Source: Catellatospora bangladeshensis
GTDB lineage: Bacteria; Actinomycetota; Actinomycetes; Mycobacteriales; Micromonosporaceae
DNA: 64,000 nt
Direction: 5' to 3'
Assembly: GCF_016862575.1 (NCBI RefSeq)
Contig: NZ_BONF01000020.1
Coordinates: 124,001 to 188,000 of the forward strand
Within the stretch, counting starts at the first letter, position 1, and the number at the start of each line of letters is the position of its first letter. Under the pieces are notes generated by a model. It searched no databases, was not told the DNA's origin, and saw only the letters and a list, made by a program, of their open reading frames with translations. Of the stretch, positions 34,053-43,157 are shown piece by piece. Position numbers and translations under genes: made by a program.

Positions 34053-35225
34053 GTGACGACTCCGGTGCTTCCGCTCGATCTGCTCGACCTGGATTCGCTG
34101 CTCACCGACGAGGAGCGGGAGATCCGCGCCGTGGTGCGGCGCCTGGTCGACGACAAGGTACGCCCGCACGTGGCCGGCTGGTACGAGACCGGTCACGCCC
34201 CGGTGCGCGAACTCGCCCGGGACTTCGGCGCGCTCGGCCTGCTCGGCATGCACCTGGACGGCTACGGCTGCGCCGGGTCCTCCGCGGTGGCGTACGGGCT
34301 GGCCTGCATGGAGCTGGAGGCGGCCGACTCGGGCGTGCGCTCGCTGGTCAGCGTGCAGGGCTCGCTGGCCATGTACGCGATCTGGAAGTACGGCTCCGAG
34401 GAGCAGAAGCAGCGGTGGCTGCCCGGCATGGCCAAGGGCGAGCTGATCGGCTGCTTCGGGCTCACCGAACCCGACCACGGCTCCGACCCGGCCGCCATGG
34501 CCACGCGCGCGCGCCGTGACGGCGACGGCTGGGTGCTGCACGGCGGCAAGATGTGGATCACGAACGCGCCGGTGGCCGACGTCGCCGTGATCTGGGCGCG
34601 CACCGACGACGGCGTACGCGGCTTCGCGGTGCCGACGGACACCCCCGGCGTGAGCGCGCGGGAGATCACCGGAAAGCTGTCGCTGCGGGCCAGCTCGACC
34701 GGTGAGCTGACGCTCGACGAGGTGCGGCTGCCCGACTCCGCCCGGCTGCCCGCCGCGGAGGGCCTGCGCGCCCCGCTCAGCTGCCTCACCGAGGCCCGCT
34801 ACGGCATCGTCTGGGGCGCGCTCGGGGCTGCCCGGGACTGCCTGCACACGGCGCTGGCGTACGCCGCCACCCGGACCCAGTTCGGCAAGCCGATCGCCGG
34901 ATTCCAGCTGACCCAGGCCAAGGTCGCCGACATGGCGCTGGAGCTGCAGAAGGGCTTCCTGCTGGCGCTGCACCTGGGCCGCACCGCCGACCGCGGCGCG
35001 CTGCGCCCGGAGATGGTCAGCGCGGGCAAGCTGAACAACGTGCGCGAGGCGATCGCGATCGCCCGGCAGTGCCGCACCATCCTCGGCGCGAACGGCGTGT
35101 CCGGGGAGTATCCGGTGCTCCGCCACGCCAACAACCTGGAGAGCGTGCTGACCTACGAGGGCACCTCGGAGATCCACCAGCTCGTGCTGGGCCAGCGCCT
35201 CACCGGCCTCGCCGCCTTCAGCTGA
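34053..35225 (+). CDS. gcdH: acyl-CoA dehydrogenase, glutaryl-CoA dehydrogenase-like
   Basis: 390 residues. The family blocks are seen: SVQGSLAMYAIWKYGSEEQK, CFGLTEPDHGSDPAAM, GKMWITNAP, RYGIVWGALGAARDCLHTAL, and the catalytic glutamate in TYEGTSEIHQLVLG. The RSLVSVQ and RYGIVWG segments fit the glutaryl-CoA branch, which oxidises and decarboxylates glutaryl-CoA to crotonyl-CoA with FAD. The GTG at 34053 has TAAGGT 6 nt upstream (leaderless). It ends in a strong terminator. Confidence 0.87.
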   Translation: MTTPVLPLDLLDLDSLLTDEEREIRAVVRRLVDDKVRPHVAGWYETGHAPVRELARDFGALGLLGMHLDGYGCAGSSAVAYGLACMELEAADSGVRSLVSVQGSLAMYAIWKYGSEEQKQRWLPGMAKGELIGCFGLTEPDHGSDPAAMATRARRDGDGWVLHGGKMWITNAPVADVAVIWARTDDGVRGFAVPTDTPGVSAREITGKLSLRASSTGELTLDEVRLPDSARLPAAEGLRAPLSCLTEARYGIVWGALGAARDCLHTALAYAATRTQFGKPIAGFQLTQAKVADMALELQKGFLLALHLGRTADRGALRPEMVSAGKLNNVREAIAIARQCRTILGANGVSGEYPVLRHANNLESVLTYEGTSEIHQLVLGQRLTGLAAFS

Positions 35226-35240
35226 GCCGCCCTGCGAACG

Positions 35241-35276
35241 GCGAAGCCCCCGCCGAGATGCCGGCGGGGGCTTCGC
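35241..35276. terminator. bidirectional terminator
   Basis: Perfect 14-bp arms GCGAAGCCCCCGCC and GGCGGGGGCTTCGC with an 8-nt loop, between the convergent acyl-CoA dehydrogenase and CDP-alcohol phosphatidyltransferase genes. Confidence 0.85.
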
Positions 35277-35291
35277 TGTCGCAGGACGGGG

Positions 35292-36227
35292 TCAGTGCGC
35301 GGAGACCGTGGCCGGCTCGCCGGAGCGCGGGGCCGGGATGCGGGCCTCGGCCTGCGCCTGCAGCGCCTTGATCTGGCGGCCGGCGCCCTTGGTCGAGCGG
35401 TACAGCATGTAGATGATCGCCAGCTCGAACAGCAGCACCAGGCCGGTGGAGGCGGCGGTCACCCAGATGAGGGCGTCCACGGTGCCCGCGAGCGCGGCGA
35501 CGATCGGGCCGACGATGAACACGAACATCTGGTACTCGATACCGCTGACCAGGTGCGGGCGGATGCGGCCGTTGCGCAGCCAGGTGCGGAAGCGCATGAA
35601 CGAGCTGATCGCCCTGTTCTGCTCGCCGCCGCCCAGCACCAGCATGGAGCGGTCGCCCGCGTTCGCGGCGGCCTCGTCCGGGTTGTCCGGGTCCACCACG
35701 GTCACGATGCCCGCGGCCTCCCGGGCCGCCTGCAGCTTCTCCCGGGTCTCCGTGTTCACCCGGTACACCTGCAGCGCGTTCAGGTAGCGGAACATGTCCA
35801 TGAAGTTGACCGCGAAACCGGCCGCGAGGAACCACAGGTTGTCGGTGAGCGCGTACGCGGCGATGAACAGCGCCAGCGAGCAGGCCAGCACGCGCAGCCG
35901 GTCGAACACGTAGTCGAGCCACGAGCCGAACATCGAGCCGGTGCCGTTCAGGCGGGCGATCTTGCCGTCGATGCAGTCCAGGATGAAGCTGATGTGGAAG
36001 AGCAGGGCGCCGACGAGCAGGCCCGTCGCGGTCAGCGTGGAGAAGCCGTAGGCGGCGCCGCAGCCGAAGAGGAAGGCCGTGGTCGTGATCTTGTTCGGCG
36101 TGATCCACCGGTACGGCGCGATGAGCCGGACCAGGTGCACCGCGACCGGGTCGACCAGCAGAACCGTCCACCAGGCATCCCGTGCCTTGTAGGTGCGGGT
36201 CCTGATTTCGGCGACAGAGGGGCGCAC
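35292..36227 (-). CDS. CDP-alcohol phosphatidyltransferase
   Basis: 311 residues with several membrane helices. The CDP-OH signature DxxDGxxAR...G...D...D is intact (DCIDGKIAR followed by GSWLDYVFD). It transfers a phosphatidyl or related group from a CDP-activated donor to an alcohol; the acceptor is not predictable. It is longer than PgsA, with a soluble insertion at about 165-215. GTG 36227 is chosen for GGAG 6 nt upstream; TTG 36254 is in frame but lacks a site. Confidence 0.87.
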   Translation of the reverse strand: MRPSVAEIRTRTYKARDAWWTVLLVDPVAVHLVRLIAPYRWITPNKITTTAFLFGCGAAYGFSTLTATGLLVGALLFHISFILDCIDGKIARLNGTGSMFGSWLDYVFDRLRVLACSLALFIAAYALTDNLWFLAAGFAVNFMDMFRYLNALQVYRVNTETREKLQAAREAAGIVTVVDPDNPDEAAANAGDRSMLVLGGGEQNRAISSFMRFRTWLRNGRIRPHLVSGIEYQMFVFIVGPIVAALAGTVDALIWVTAASTGLVLLFELAIIYMLYRSTKGAGRQIKALQAQAEARIPAPRSGEPATVSAH

Positions 36228-36442
36228 GCGTGCTCCATGGGGGGTGTGGCGCAACAGAGGGCTGCTCGCAGGTTACCGCAGCAGCGACGGAACATGAACG
36301 GCGATCATCAGCGAGGGTGCTTGAACCGGACATGTTCCCAGTTGTCGGGGTGGGGTAAGACAATGGTCGGCAGGCACGACCGCACCAGGTAGCACGAGGG
36401 CAACAGTGAGCACAGTAACGGCCGGTCTTTGGGGAGGACGCC

Positions 36443-37228
36443 ATGGGCGCCGCTGACGAACCAACTCGCAACCTGCCCGAGGTCGGCAAGCCGCAGTACG
36501 CGGCGGGCCGGGCCAGGCCCACCGAGCCGCTGCCCCGGCAGCGCCCCGAGGACGACGACGACCTCGACGAGGCGCCCGAGCGCCGCCCGCGCCGCGGCCG
36601 CGGGCTGCTGATCCTCGTGCTCGTGCTGGCCGTGCTCGGCGGGGCCGTGGCCAGCCTCAATTTCGCCGGGCTGCTGCCGCAGTGGCGCAACCCGTTCGCG
36701 GTCGAGAAGACCGACAACAGCGGGCCGCCCCTGCTCCTGTCGATCAAGGACCTGAGCCGCTACGTGGCCGCCGAGGGCAACTTCGAGGTGATCATCGACC
36801 TCAAGGAGGACCGGCGCTTCATCCCCGACTGGCTGATCAACCAGCGCACCCTGTTCGTCGCGTCCGGCAACGTCGAGGCGTACGTCGACTTCAGCTCGCT
36901 GGGCGACGGCGCGATCGTCGAATCGCCCGACCGCAAGTCGGTCACCATCACCCTGCCGTCGCCGCAGCTCGCCGAGCCCAAGCTCGACCTGGACCGCAGC
37001 TACGTCTACGCGGAGGAGCGCGGCCTGATCAACCGGGTCGGCGACTTCTTCAACGGCGACCCCAACCGGCAGCAGGAGACGCTGCAGGTGGCCGAGCAGA
37101 AGCTGGCCGAGGCGGGCGCCAAGAGCACGCTGGTGGACCGCGCCGAGGAGAACACCCGCAAGATGCTGGAGGGCATGCTCCGCTCGCTCGGCTACACCAG
37201 CGTGACGGTGGTGTTCACCGGCGACTGA
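36443..37228 (+). CDS. DUF4230 membrane-anchored protein
   Basis: 261 residues. A charged, Pro-rich N-terminus (1-52), one transmembrane helix (about 54-75, GLLILVLVLAVLGGAVASL) and an extracytoplasmic DUF4230 domain (about 90-261) with a coiled-coil-like helix near QQETLQVAEQKLAEAG. Function unknown. GGGGAGG 5 nt before the ATG is a strong Shine-Dalgarno. It is divergent from the CDP-alcohol phosphatidyltransferase. Confidence 0.85.
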   Translation: MGAADEPTRNLPEVGKPQYAAGRARPTEPLPRQRPEDDDDLDEAPERRPRRGRGLLILVLVLAVLGGAVASLNFAGLLPQWRNPFAVEKTDNSGPPLLLSIKDLSRYVAAEGNFEVIIDLKEDRRFIPDWLINQRTLFVASGNVEAYVDFSSLGDGAIVESPDRKSVTITLPSPQLAEPKLDLDRSYVYAEERGLINRVGDFFNGDPNRQQETLQVAEQKLAEAGAKSTLVDRAEENTRKMLEGMLRSLGYTSVTVVFTGD

Positions 37229-37300
37229 GCGGGCCGGTGGCCGGCGAGATCGCGCCACGGCGCGGGCTAGGCTTGGGCGTCCGCGACGAGGGGGATGTCA

Positions 37301-38659
37301 GTGATCAGCGTATTCGACCTGTTCAAGATCGGTATCGGGCCGTCGAGCTCGCACACGGTCGGGCCGATGCGCGCAGCGCAGATCTTCGCGTCCGGGCTGA
37401 AAGCGGATGGAAAGCTGCACGAGGTCGCCTCGGTGCGCGCCGAGCTGTTCGGCTCGCTGGGCGCCACCGGCCACGGCCACGGCAGCGACAAGGCGGTGCT
37501 GCTCGGCCTGTCCGGCGAGGACCCGGAGACGGTCGACACGGCCACCGCCGACGCCCGCTTCACGGCGATCAAGGATGCCGGACGGGTGTGCCTGGTGGGC
37601 GTGCACGACGCGGCCTTCGAGCTGACCCTGCACCGCCGCCGCTCGCTGCCGTACCACCCGAACGGGATGACCTTCGCCGCCTTCGACGCGGCGGGCACGA
37701 CGCTGCGCGAGCGCACCTACTACTCGGTGGGCGGCGGCTTCGTGGTGGACGAGAACGCGGCCGGCGCCGACCGGATCAAGGCCGACGACACCCCGGTGCG
37801 CTTCCCGTACCGCACCGGCGCCGAGCTGCTGGCGCTGACCCGGGACACCGGCCTGCGGATCAGTGACATCGTGCTGGCCAACGAGCTGTCCTGGCGCTCG
37901 GAGGCCGACGTGCGGGCGGGGCTGCTGCGCATCTGGCAGGTCATGCAGGACTGCGTCGAGGCCGGCTGCTCCAACGAGGGCACCCTGCCGGGCGGCCTGA
38001 AGGTGCGCCGCCGGGCCGCCGAGCTGCAGCGCACGCTGTCGAAGGAGCACTTCGCGACCGACCCGCTGCGGGTCATGGACTGGATCACCCTGTTCGCGCT
38101 GGCCGTGAACGAGGAGAACGCGGCCGGCGGCCGGGTGGTCACCGCGCCGACCAACGGCGCGGCCGGCATCGTGCCCGCGGTGCTGCACTACTACGCCCGC
38201 TTCGTGCCCGGCGCGAACGAGGACGGCGTGGTGCGCTTCCTGCTCACCGCCGCCGCCATCGGCGTGCTGTTCAAGGAGAACGCCTCCATCTCCGGCGCGG
38301 AGGTCGGCTGCCAGGGCGAGGTCGGCTCGGCGTGCTCGATGGCGGCTGCCGGCCTGGCCGAGGTGCTGGGCGGCAACCCGGCGCAGGTGGAGAACGCCGC
38401 GGAGATCGCGATGGAGCACAACCTGGGGCTGACCTGCGACCCGGTCGGCGGCCTGGTGCAGATCCCGTGCATCGAGCGCAACGCCGTCGCGAGTGTGAAA
38501 GCGATCACCGCGGCCCGGATGGCGCTGCGTGGTGACGGTAATCACTTCGTCTCCCTGGACAAGGTGATCAAGACCATGCGGGAGACCGGTGCGGACATGA
38601 AGATCAAGTACAAAGAGACCGCGCGGGGCGGTCTCGCCGTAAATGTGATCGAATGTTGA
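37301..38659 (+). CDS. sdaA: L-serine ammonia-lyase, single-chain Fe-S type
   Basis: About 452 residues. The beta domain opens with [21 protein letters not shown]. The alpha domain has the cysteines expected for the 4Fe-4S cluster in [13 protein letters not shown] and [18 protein letters not shown]. It deaminates serine to pyruvate. GTG 37301 is preferred since GAGGGGG lies 6 nt upstream; ATG 37295 directly abuts that site. TAGGCT (37268-37273) is a candidate -10. Confidence 0.94.
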   Translation: MISVFDLFKIGIGPSSSHTVGPMRAAQIFASGLKADGKLHEVASVRAELFGSLGATGHGHGSDKAVLLGLSGEDPETVDTATADARFTAIKDAGRVCLVGVHDAAFELTLHRRRSLPYHPNGMTFAAFDAAGTTLRERTYYSVGGGFVVDENAAGADRIKADDTPVRFPYRTGAELLALTRDTGLRISDIVLANELSWRSEADVRAGLLRIWQVMQDCVEAGCSNEGTLPGGLKVRRRAAELQRTLSKEHFATDPLRVMDWITLFALAVNEENAAGGRVVTAPTNGAAGIVPAVLHYYARFVPGANEDGVVRFLLTAAAIGVLFKENASISGAEVGCQGEVGSACSMAAAGLAEVLGGNPAQVENAAEIAMEHNLGLTCDPVGGLVQIPCIERNAVASVKAITAARMALRGDGNHFVSLDKVIKTMRETGADMKIKYKETARGGLAVNVIEC

Positions 38660-38677
38660 GCCGTTCGGCGGGGTGTC

Positions 38678-38697
38678 ACAGCGCGCGGGGGCGCTGT
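38678..38697. terminator. short hairpin after sdaA
   Basis: ACAGCGC and GCGCTGT pair around a 6-nt loop about 20 bp after the sdaA stop. There is no T tract. It is followed at once by TAGCCT (38698-38703), a candidate -10 for the exporter operon. Confidence 0.5.
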
Positions 38698-38818
38698 TAG
38701 CCTTGTGCCCGCCACGTCCGGACCACGCAGCCGGGCGTAGGACCCTATGACCCCGTGTGCGCGGCGTCCGTCGACTACCGTGATCGGGAATTGGCTTGTG
38801 AGCAGCAGGGAGGCCGGG

Positions 38819-39628
38819 TTGACCTCGAGTATCGCGGCGGTGTGGAGTCATCGCAGCGTGCTTCGCCTGCTGGTGCAGCGCGACCTGACCGTCAAGTACC
38901 AGCAGTCCGTGCTGGGCTACCTGTGGTCGCTGATCGAGCCGCTGACCATGGCGGCGATCTACTACTTCATCTTCGGCGTGCTGTACGGCGGTGGCCGCGA
39001 CGGCATGAGCGGCACCGACTACATCATGTTCATCCTCTCCGGCATCTTCGCCTGGATGTGGGCGAACAGCGCGATCAGCGAGTCGACCAGCGCCCTCGTG
39101 TCGCAGGCCCGCATGATCACCACGATCAAGGTGCCCCGGGAGATCTTCCCGCTCGGCCGGGTCATCGGCCGCTTCGCCGAGTACGTCGCCGGCCTGCCGA
39201 TCCTGATCCTCGGCGCGGTGATCTTCAAGGCCGACTTCGGCTGGCACACGCTCTACGCGCTGCCGCTGGCCGTCATCGTGCAGGCGATCTTCCTGGTCGG
39301 CATCTCGCTGATGCTGTCCGCGCTGAACGTGATGCTGCGCGACGTGGAGCGGTTCATGCGGCTGGCACTGCGGATCCTGTTCTACGCCGCGCCGATCATC
39401 TACCCGCTGAGCCAGGTCACCAACTCGGACATGCCGCAGTGGGTCAAGATCGTCTATCAGGCGGACCCGCTGGTGGGCATCTTCCAGCTGCACCACGCCG
39501 CCTGGTTCGCCAACGAATGGCCGTCGCCGGCGCTGCTGGCCACCTCGATCGGCGGGAGCCTGCTGGTCTTCCTGTTCGGGTGGCTGATGTTCCGCAAGCT
39601 TGAGCCGTCGGTGCTGAAGGAGCTGTGA
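38819..39628 (+). CDS. ABC-2 type polysaccharide exporter permease (Wzm/TagG-like)
   Basis: 269 residues with six hydrophobic segments. The N-terminus VWSHRSVLRLLVQRDLTVKYQQSVLGYLWS is diagnostic of ABC-2 permeases exporting O-antigen or teichoic acid chains. TTG 38819 is chosen because GGGAGG lies 5 nt upstream and the start then matches relatives; ATG 38747 and GTG 38798 are in frame. The ATPase gene overlaps its stop by 4 bp. It begins the glycan locus and should carry the finished undecaprenyl-linked polymer across the membrane. Confidence 0.9.
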   Translation: MTSSIAAVWSHRSVLRLLVQRDLTVKYQQSVLGYLWSLIEPLTMAAIYYFIFGVLYGGGRDGMSGTDYIMFILSGIFAWMWANSAISESTSALVSQARMITTIKVPREIFPLGRVIGRFAEYVAGLPILILGAVIFKADFGWHTLYALPLAVIVQAIFLVGISLMLSALNVMLRDVERFMRLALRILFYAAPIIYPLSQVTNSDMPQWVKIVYQADPLVGIFQLHHAAWFANEWPSPALLATSIGGSLLVFLFGWLMFRKLEPSVLKEL

Positions 39629-40383
39629 CCGTGTCCGACCCCATCATCAGCGCCCGCGGCCTCGGGGTCCGCTTCAACAAGGGCCGCCGCCGCAACCTGC
39701 GGGTGCGCGAGATGCTCTTCTTCGGCAGCAAGCGCGACCCCAACAAGACCGAGGACAGCTTCTGGCCGCTGCGCGACCTGTCCTTCGACATCCGCCCGGG
39801 TGAGGCCGTCGGCATCATCGGCAAGAACGGCACCGGCAAGAGCACGCTGCTCAAGATGATCGCGGGCGTGCTCATCCCGGACGAGGGCACCGTCGAGGTG
39901 CACGGCAAGGTCGCCCCGCTGCTGGAGCTGTCGGCCGGCTTCTCCGGCGACCTGACCGGCCGCGAGAACGTCATGCTGGTCGGCGCCCTGCACGGGATGA
40001 GCCAGAAGACGCTCAAGGCGAAGTTCGACGAGATCGTCGACTTCGCGGGCGAGCAGGTGGCGCGCTCCATCGACTCGCCGGTGCGGCACTACTCCTCCGG
40101 CATGAAGGTGCGGCTCGGCTTCGCTGTGATCGCGCAGCTGTCCCACCCCATCCTGCTGGTGGACGAGGTGATGGCCGTCGGCGACGCCGAGTTCCGCAAA
40201 AAGTGCTACGGCACGATGGAGAAACTGCTGGCAGAAGGCCGCACGCTCGTCCTCGTGTCGCACAATGAAGGGGACCTCACCCGCTTCTGCACGCGCGGGC
40301 TGTACATCAACGGCGGTCGGCTGACCGTCGACGGCACGGTGCAGGAAGCGCTCGACGCCTACAAGGGACTGGTTCGTACGTGA
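39625..40383 (+). CDS. ABC exporter ATPase for a polysaccharide (Wzt/TagH-like)
   Basis: 252 residues. Walker A GKNGTGKST, signature YSSGMKVRL (the non-LSGGQ form typical of Wzt/TagH), Walker B ILLVDEVMAVGD and the switch histidine in LVSHNEGD. There is no C-terminal carbohydrate-binding domain like that in chain-length-sensing Wzt proteins. It is coupled by GTGA overlaps to the permease upstream and to the polymerase gene downstream (40380). Confidence 0.92.
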   Translation: MTVSDPIISARGLGVRFNKGRRRNLRVREMLFFGSKRDPNKTEDSFWPLRDLSFDIRPGEAVGIIGKNGTGKSTLLKMIAGVLIPDEGTVEVHGKVAPLLELSAGFSGDLTGRENVMLVGALHGMSQKTLKAKFDEIVDFAGEQVARSIDSPVRHYSSGMKVRLGFAVIAQLSHPILLVDEVMAVGDAEFRKKCYGTMEKLLAEGRTLVLVSHNEGDLTRFCTRGLYINGGRLTVDGTVQEALDAYKGLVRT

Positions 40384-42554
40384 CACTGCTGAGCGTGGTC
40401 CTGCCCGCCTACCGCGTGCAGGGCTACCTCAGGCAGTGCCTCGATTCCATCCTCGACCAGGGCTTCGACGACGTCGAGGTGATCGCGGTCGACGACCGCT
40501 CACCCGATCACTGCGGCGAGATCCTCGACGAGTACGCCGCCCGCGACCCCCGCGTCACCGTGCTGCACCTGCCCGAGAACGTGGGCCTGGGCCACGCCCG
40601 CAACGCGGGGCTGGAGCGGGCCACGGGCGAGTACGTCTGGTTCGTGGACAGCGACGACGCGCTCAAGCCGGGCTCGCTGGCGGCGATCGCGGCGCGGCTG
40701 CGGGTGGACCAGCCCGACGTGCTGATCGTCGACTTCGAGCGGCTCTGGCCGGTCGGCAAGGGGCGGCGCAGCGGCATGCGGCGCCAGCTCGCCCGCCAGC
40801 CCGGACCCGACGGCGTGGACATCACCGCCCGGCCGGTGCTGATCAAGACCATCCACACCGTGTGGAACAAGATCGTCCGCCGCAACCTGCTGGTCAAGCT
40901 GGACCTGCGGTTCGGCACCGGCTGGTACGAGGACGTCTCCTGGACGTACCCGCTCATGGCCGCCGCCGAGCGGATCTGCGTGCTGGAACGCAACTGCTAC
41001 TCGTACCGGCAGCGCCGGGTCGGCGCGATCACCCGCACCCAGGACGCCCGGCACTTCGAGCTGTTCGACCACTGGGAACGGGCCTGGCAGCTCATCGACG
41101 GGCTCGGGCCGCGCGCCGACGAGGTCCGTCCGCTGATCTTCGAGCGCATGATCTGGCACTGCATGACCGTGGTCGGCAACGACCACCGGCTGCCCCGGCG
41201 GCTGCGCCGGCGCTGCTTCCTGCGCATCGCCGACATGTTCGACCGCTACCTGCCGCCCGGCGGGTACGCCGAGCCGCCCGGCAAGGACGGCCTGCGCTAC
41301 CGGCTCGTCGCGCGGCGGGCGTGGGCGCCGTACTGGCTGATGCGCTCGCTGACCCGCCTCGGGCGGCGCACGGCGGCGACGGCCCGGACGGTGCGCGCGG
41401 CGGTGCCCAAGGTCGCCGGGCGGCTGCGCAAGGGACCTTCCGGCCTGCTCGGGCGCGCCTACTACGAACTCCAGCGGCTGCTCCCGGTCGACGACAAGCT
41501 CGCCCTGTACGCGGCGTACTGGTATCGCGGGGTGTCCTGCAACCCGGCCGCCGTCTACCACGAGGCGCGGCGGCTGGCGCCGGACGTGCGCGGGGTGTGG
41601 CTGGTCCGGCGGGAGTCGGCGGACCGGATCACCGACGGCACGCCGGTGCTGCACGACGGCTCGCGGGCCGCGTTCCGGGCGCTCGCCCGCGCCCGCTACC
41701 TGGTCAACAACGTGAACTTCCCGAACTACGTACGCAAGCGCCGCGGCCAGGTCTACCTGCAGACCCACCACGGCACGCCGATCAAGACGATGGGCCTGGA
41801 CCAGCAGTACCACCCGGCCGGCGCGGGCATGGACTTCGAGGCGATGCTGCGCCGCTGCGACGCGTGGGACTACAGCGTCAGCGCGAACGCGTTCAGCACC
41901 GAGATGTGGGAGCGGTCGTACCCGTGCCGCTTCGAGGCGCTGGAGACCGGCTACCCGCGCAACGACCGGCTGGCCCGCGCCGACGCGGCGGACGCGGCGG
42001 CGGCCCGCGCGGCGCTGGGCATCGCCCCGGACCGGGTGGTGGCGCTCTACGTGCCGACGTTCCGGCCGGAGCCCATGACGCTGCCCGCGTTCGACCCCCG
42101 GGCGGTGGCCGACGCGCTCGGCCCGCACGGGCTGGTGCTGGTGCGCGGGCACTACCTCACCGACGACCGCTTCCCCGGCGGCGACCAGGTGCGCGACGTG
42201 TACGACCACCCGGTGGTCGAGGACCTCTACCTCGCCGCCGACGTGCTGATCAGCGACTACTCCTCGGCGGTGTTCGACTTCGCGGTGCTGGACCGGCCGA
42301 TCGTGCTCTACACCCCCGACTGGGACGAGTACCGCCGCAACCGGGGCGTGGTGTTCGACGTGGTCGCCCAGCCGCCGGGCCCGGTCGTCCGGGACCTCGG
42401 CGAACTGGTGACGCTGCTGCGGGAGGGCCGCCAGGGCGAGGACGCCGAGCTGCGCCGCGCGTTCCGGGAGCGGTTCTGCGCCTGGGAGGACGGGCACGCC
42501 GCCGAGCGGGTGGTGCGCCGGGTGTTCCTGGGCGAGCGGGCGAACACCCGGTGA
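40380..42554 (+). CDS. two-domain GT2 glycosyltransferase / CDP-glycerol glycerophosphotransferase (TagF-like)
   Basis: 724 residues. The N-terminal GT-A family 2 domain (1 to about 240) has SVVLPAYRVQGYLRQCLDSI and the metal-binding DSDD (D90-D93). The C-terminal Glyphos_transf domain (about 360-720) has YLQTHHGTPIKTMG, the ETGYPRNDRL block and the SDYSSAVFDFAVL donor-binding block that defines TagF-type polymerases. It probably adds sugar and polyol-phosphate units to a teichoic-acid-like chain. It is the third gene of the exporter operon. The donor (CDP-glycerol or other) is not provable from sequence. Confidence 0.87.
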   Translation: MTLLSVVLPAYRVQGYLRQCLDSILDQGFDDVEVIAVDDRSPDHCGEILDEYAARDPRVTVLHLPENVGLGHARNAGLERATGEYVWFVDSDDALKPGSLAAIAARLRVDQPDVLIVDFERLWPVGKGRRSGMRRQLARQPGPDGVDITARPVLIKTIHTVWNKIVRRNLLVKLDLRFGTGWYEDVSWTYPLMAAAERICVLERNCYSYRQRRVGAITRTQDARHFELFDHWERAWQLIDGLGPRADEVRPLIFERMIWHCMTVVGNDHRLPRRLRRRCFLRIADMFDRYLPPGGYAEPPGKDGLRYRLVARRAWAPYWLMRSLTRLGRRTAATARTVRAAVPKVAGRLRKGPSGLLGRAYYELQRLLPVDDKLALYAAYWYRGVSCNPAAVYHEARRLAPDVRGVWLVRRESADRITDGTPVLHDGSRAAFRALARARYLVNNVNFPNYVRKRRGQVYLQTHHGTPIKTMGLDQQYHPAGAGMDFEAMLRRCDAWDYSVSANAFSTEMWERSYPCRFEALETGYPRNDRLARADAADAAAARAALGIAPDRVVALYVPTFRPEPMTLPAFDPRAVADALGPHGLVLVRGHYLTDDRFPGGDQVRDVYDHPVVEDLYLAADVLISDYSSAVFDFAVLDRPIVLYTPDWDEYRRNRGVVFDVVAQPPGPVVRDLGELVTLLREGRQGEDAELRRAFRERFCAWEDGHAAERVVRRVFLGERANTR

Positions 42555-42605
42555 ACGTTTCCGAACGTGCCCTCTAGGGGCGTTTGTGCTGGGTAGGGTG
42601 TCCGC

Positions 42606-43157
42606 GTGCTCCGTTACGCGACACCTGAGGATCGTGACGAGGTGTTGCGCTGGCGCAACCACCCCCAGGTCCGCCGGGCCAGCCTGACCACCCACGTGAT
42701 CGAGCCCGCCGAGCACGCCGCCTGGTGGGACGCGGTCGCCCTGGACCCGCTGCGCCACGTGCTGGTCTTCGAGTGGCGCGGCCGCCCGTCCGGCGTGGTC
42801 ATGTTCGACGGCCGCCGCTCGGCCGAACGCGGCGTGATCTGGGGCTTCTACCTCGACGTCGACGGCCTCACCGGGCGCGGCGAGCTGCTCCCCGCGTGGC
42901 TTGAGCTGGAGCGGGAGGCGGTGGACTTCGCCTTCGACACCCTCGGCGTGGACCGGCTCGGCGGCGAGACGCTGGCCTGGAACACCCCCGTGCTGCAGCT
43001 GCACCGCCGGTTCGGGTTCACCGCGACGCGCCGGTACGAGTGCGTGATCGACGGCGAGCCGCAGGAGGTCGTCTGGACGGAGCTGGCCGCCGCCGACCGG
43101 CGCGGCCCTCGTGGAACGGAACGGAGTGCGGCGCATGCCCACCATCAAGATCGGTGA
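42606..43157 (+). CDS. pseH: GNAT N-acetyltransferase, probable PseH (pseudaminic acid pathway)
   Basis: 183 residues of the GNAT fold in the PseH style: LRYATPEDRDEVLRWRNHPQVRRASL at the start and FDTLGVDRLGGETLAWNTPVLQLHRRFGF near the end. PseH acetylates the 4-amino group of UDP-4-amino-4,6-dideoxy-AltNAc. The adjacent pseI and nearby pseB, pseC and pseG support this call. The GTG is leaderless, with TAGGGT 6 nt upstream, so pseH-pseI has its own promoter. The last 20 residues are low-complexity and overlap the pseI start. Confidence 0.85.
   Translation: MLRYATPEDRDEVLRWRNHPQVRRASLTTHVIEPAEHAAWWDAVALDPLRHVLVFEWRGRPSGVVMFDGRRSAERGVIWGFYLDVDGLTGRGELLPAWLELEREAVDFAFDTLGVDRLGGETLAWNTPVLQLHRRFGFTATRRYECVIDGEPQEVVWTELAAADRRGPRGTERSAAHAHHQDR

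Noticed and set aside
40500-43148. Minus-strand frame of about 882 codons
   Set aside because: It is antisense to the TagF-like and pseH genes; composition is that of a shadow frame.
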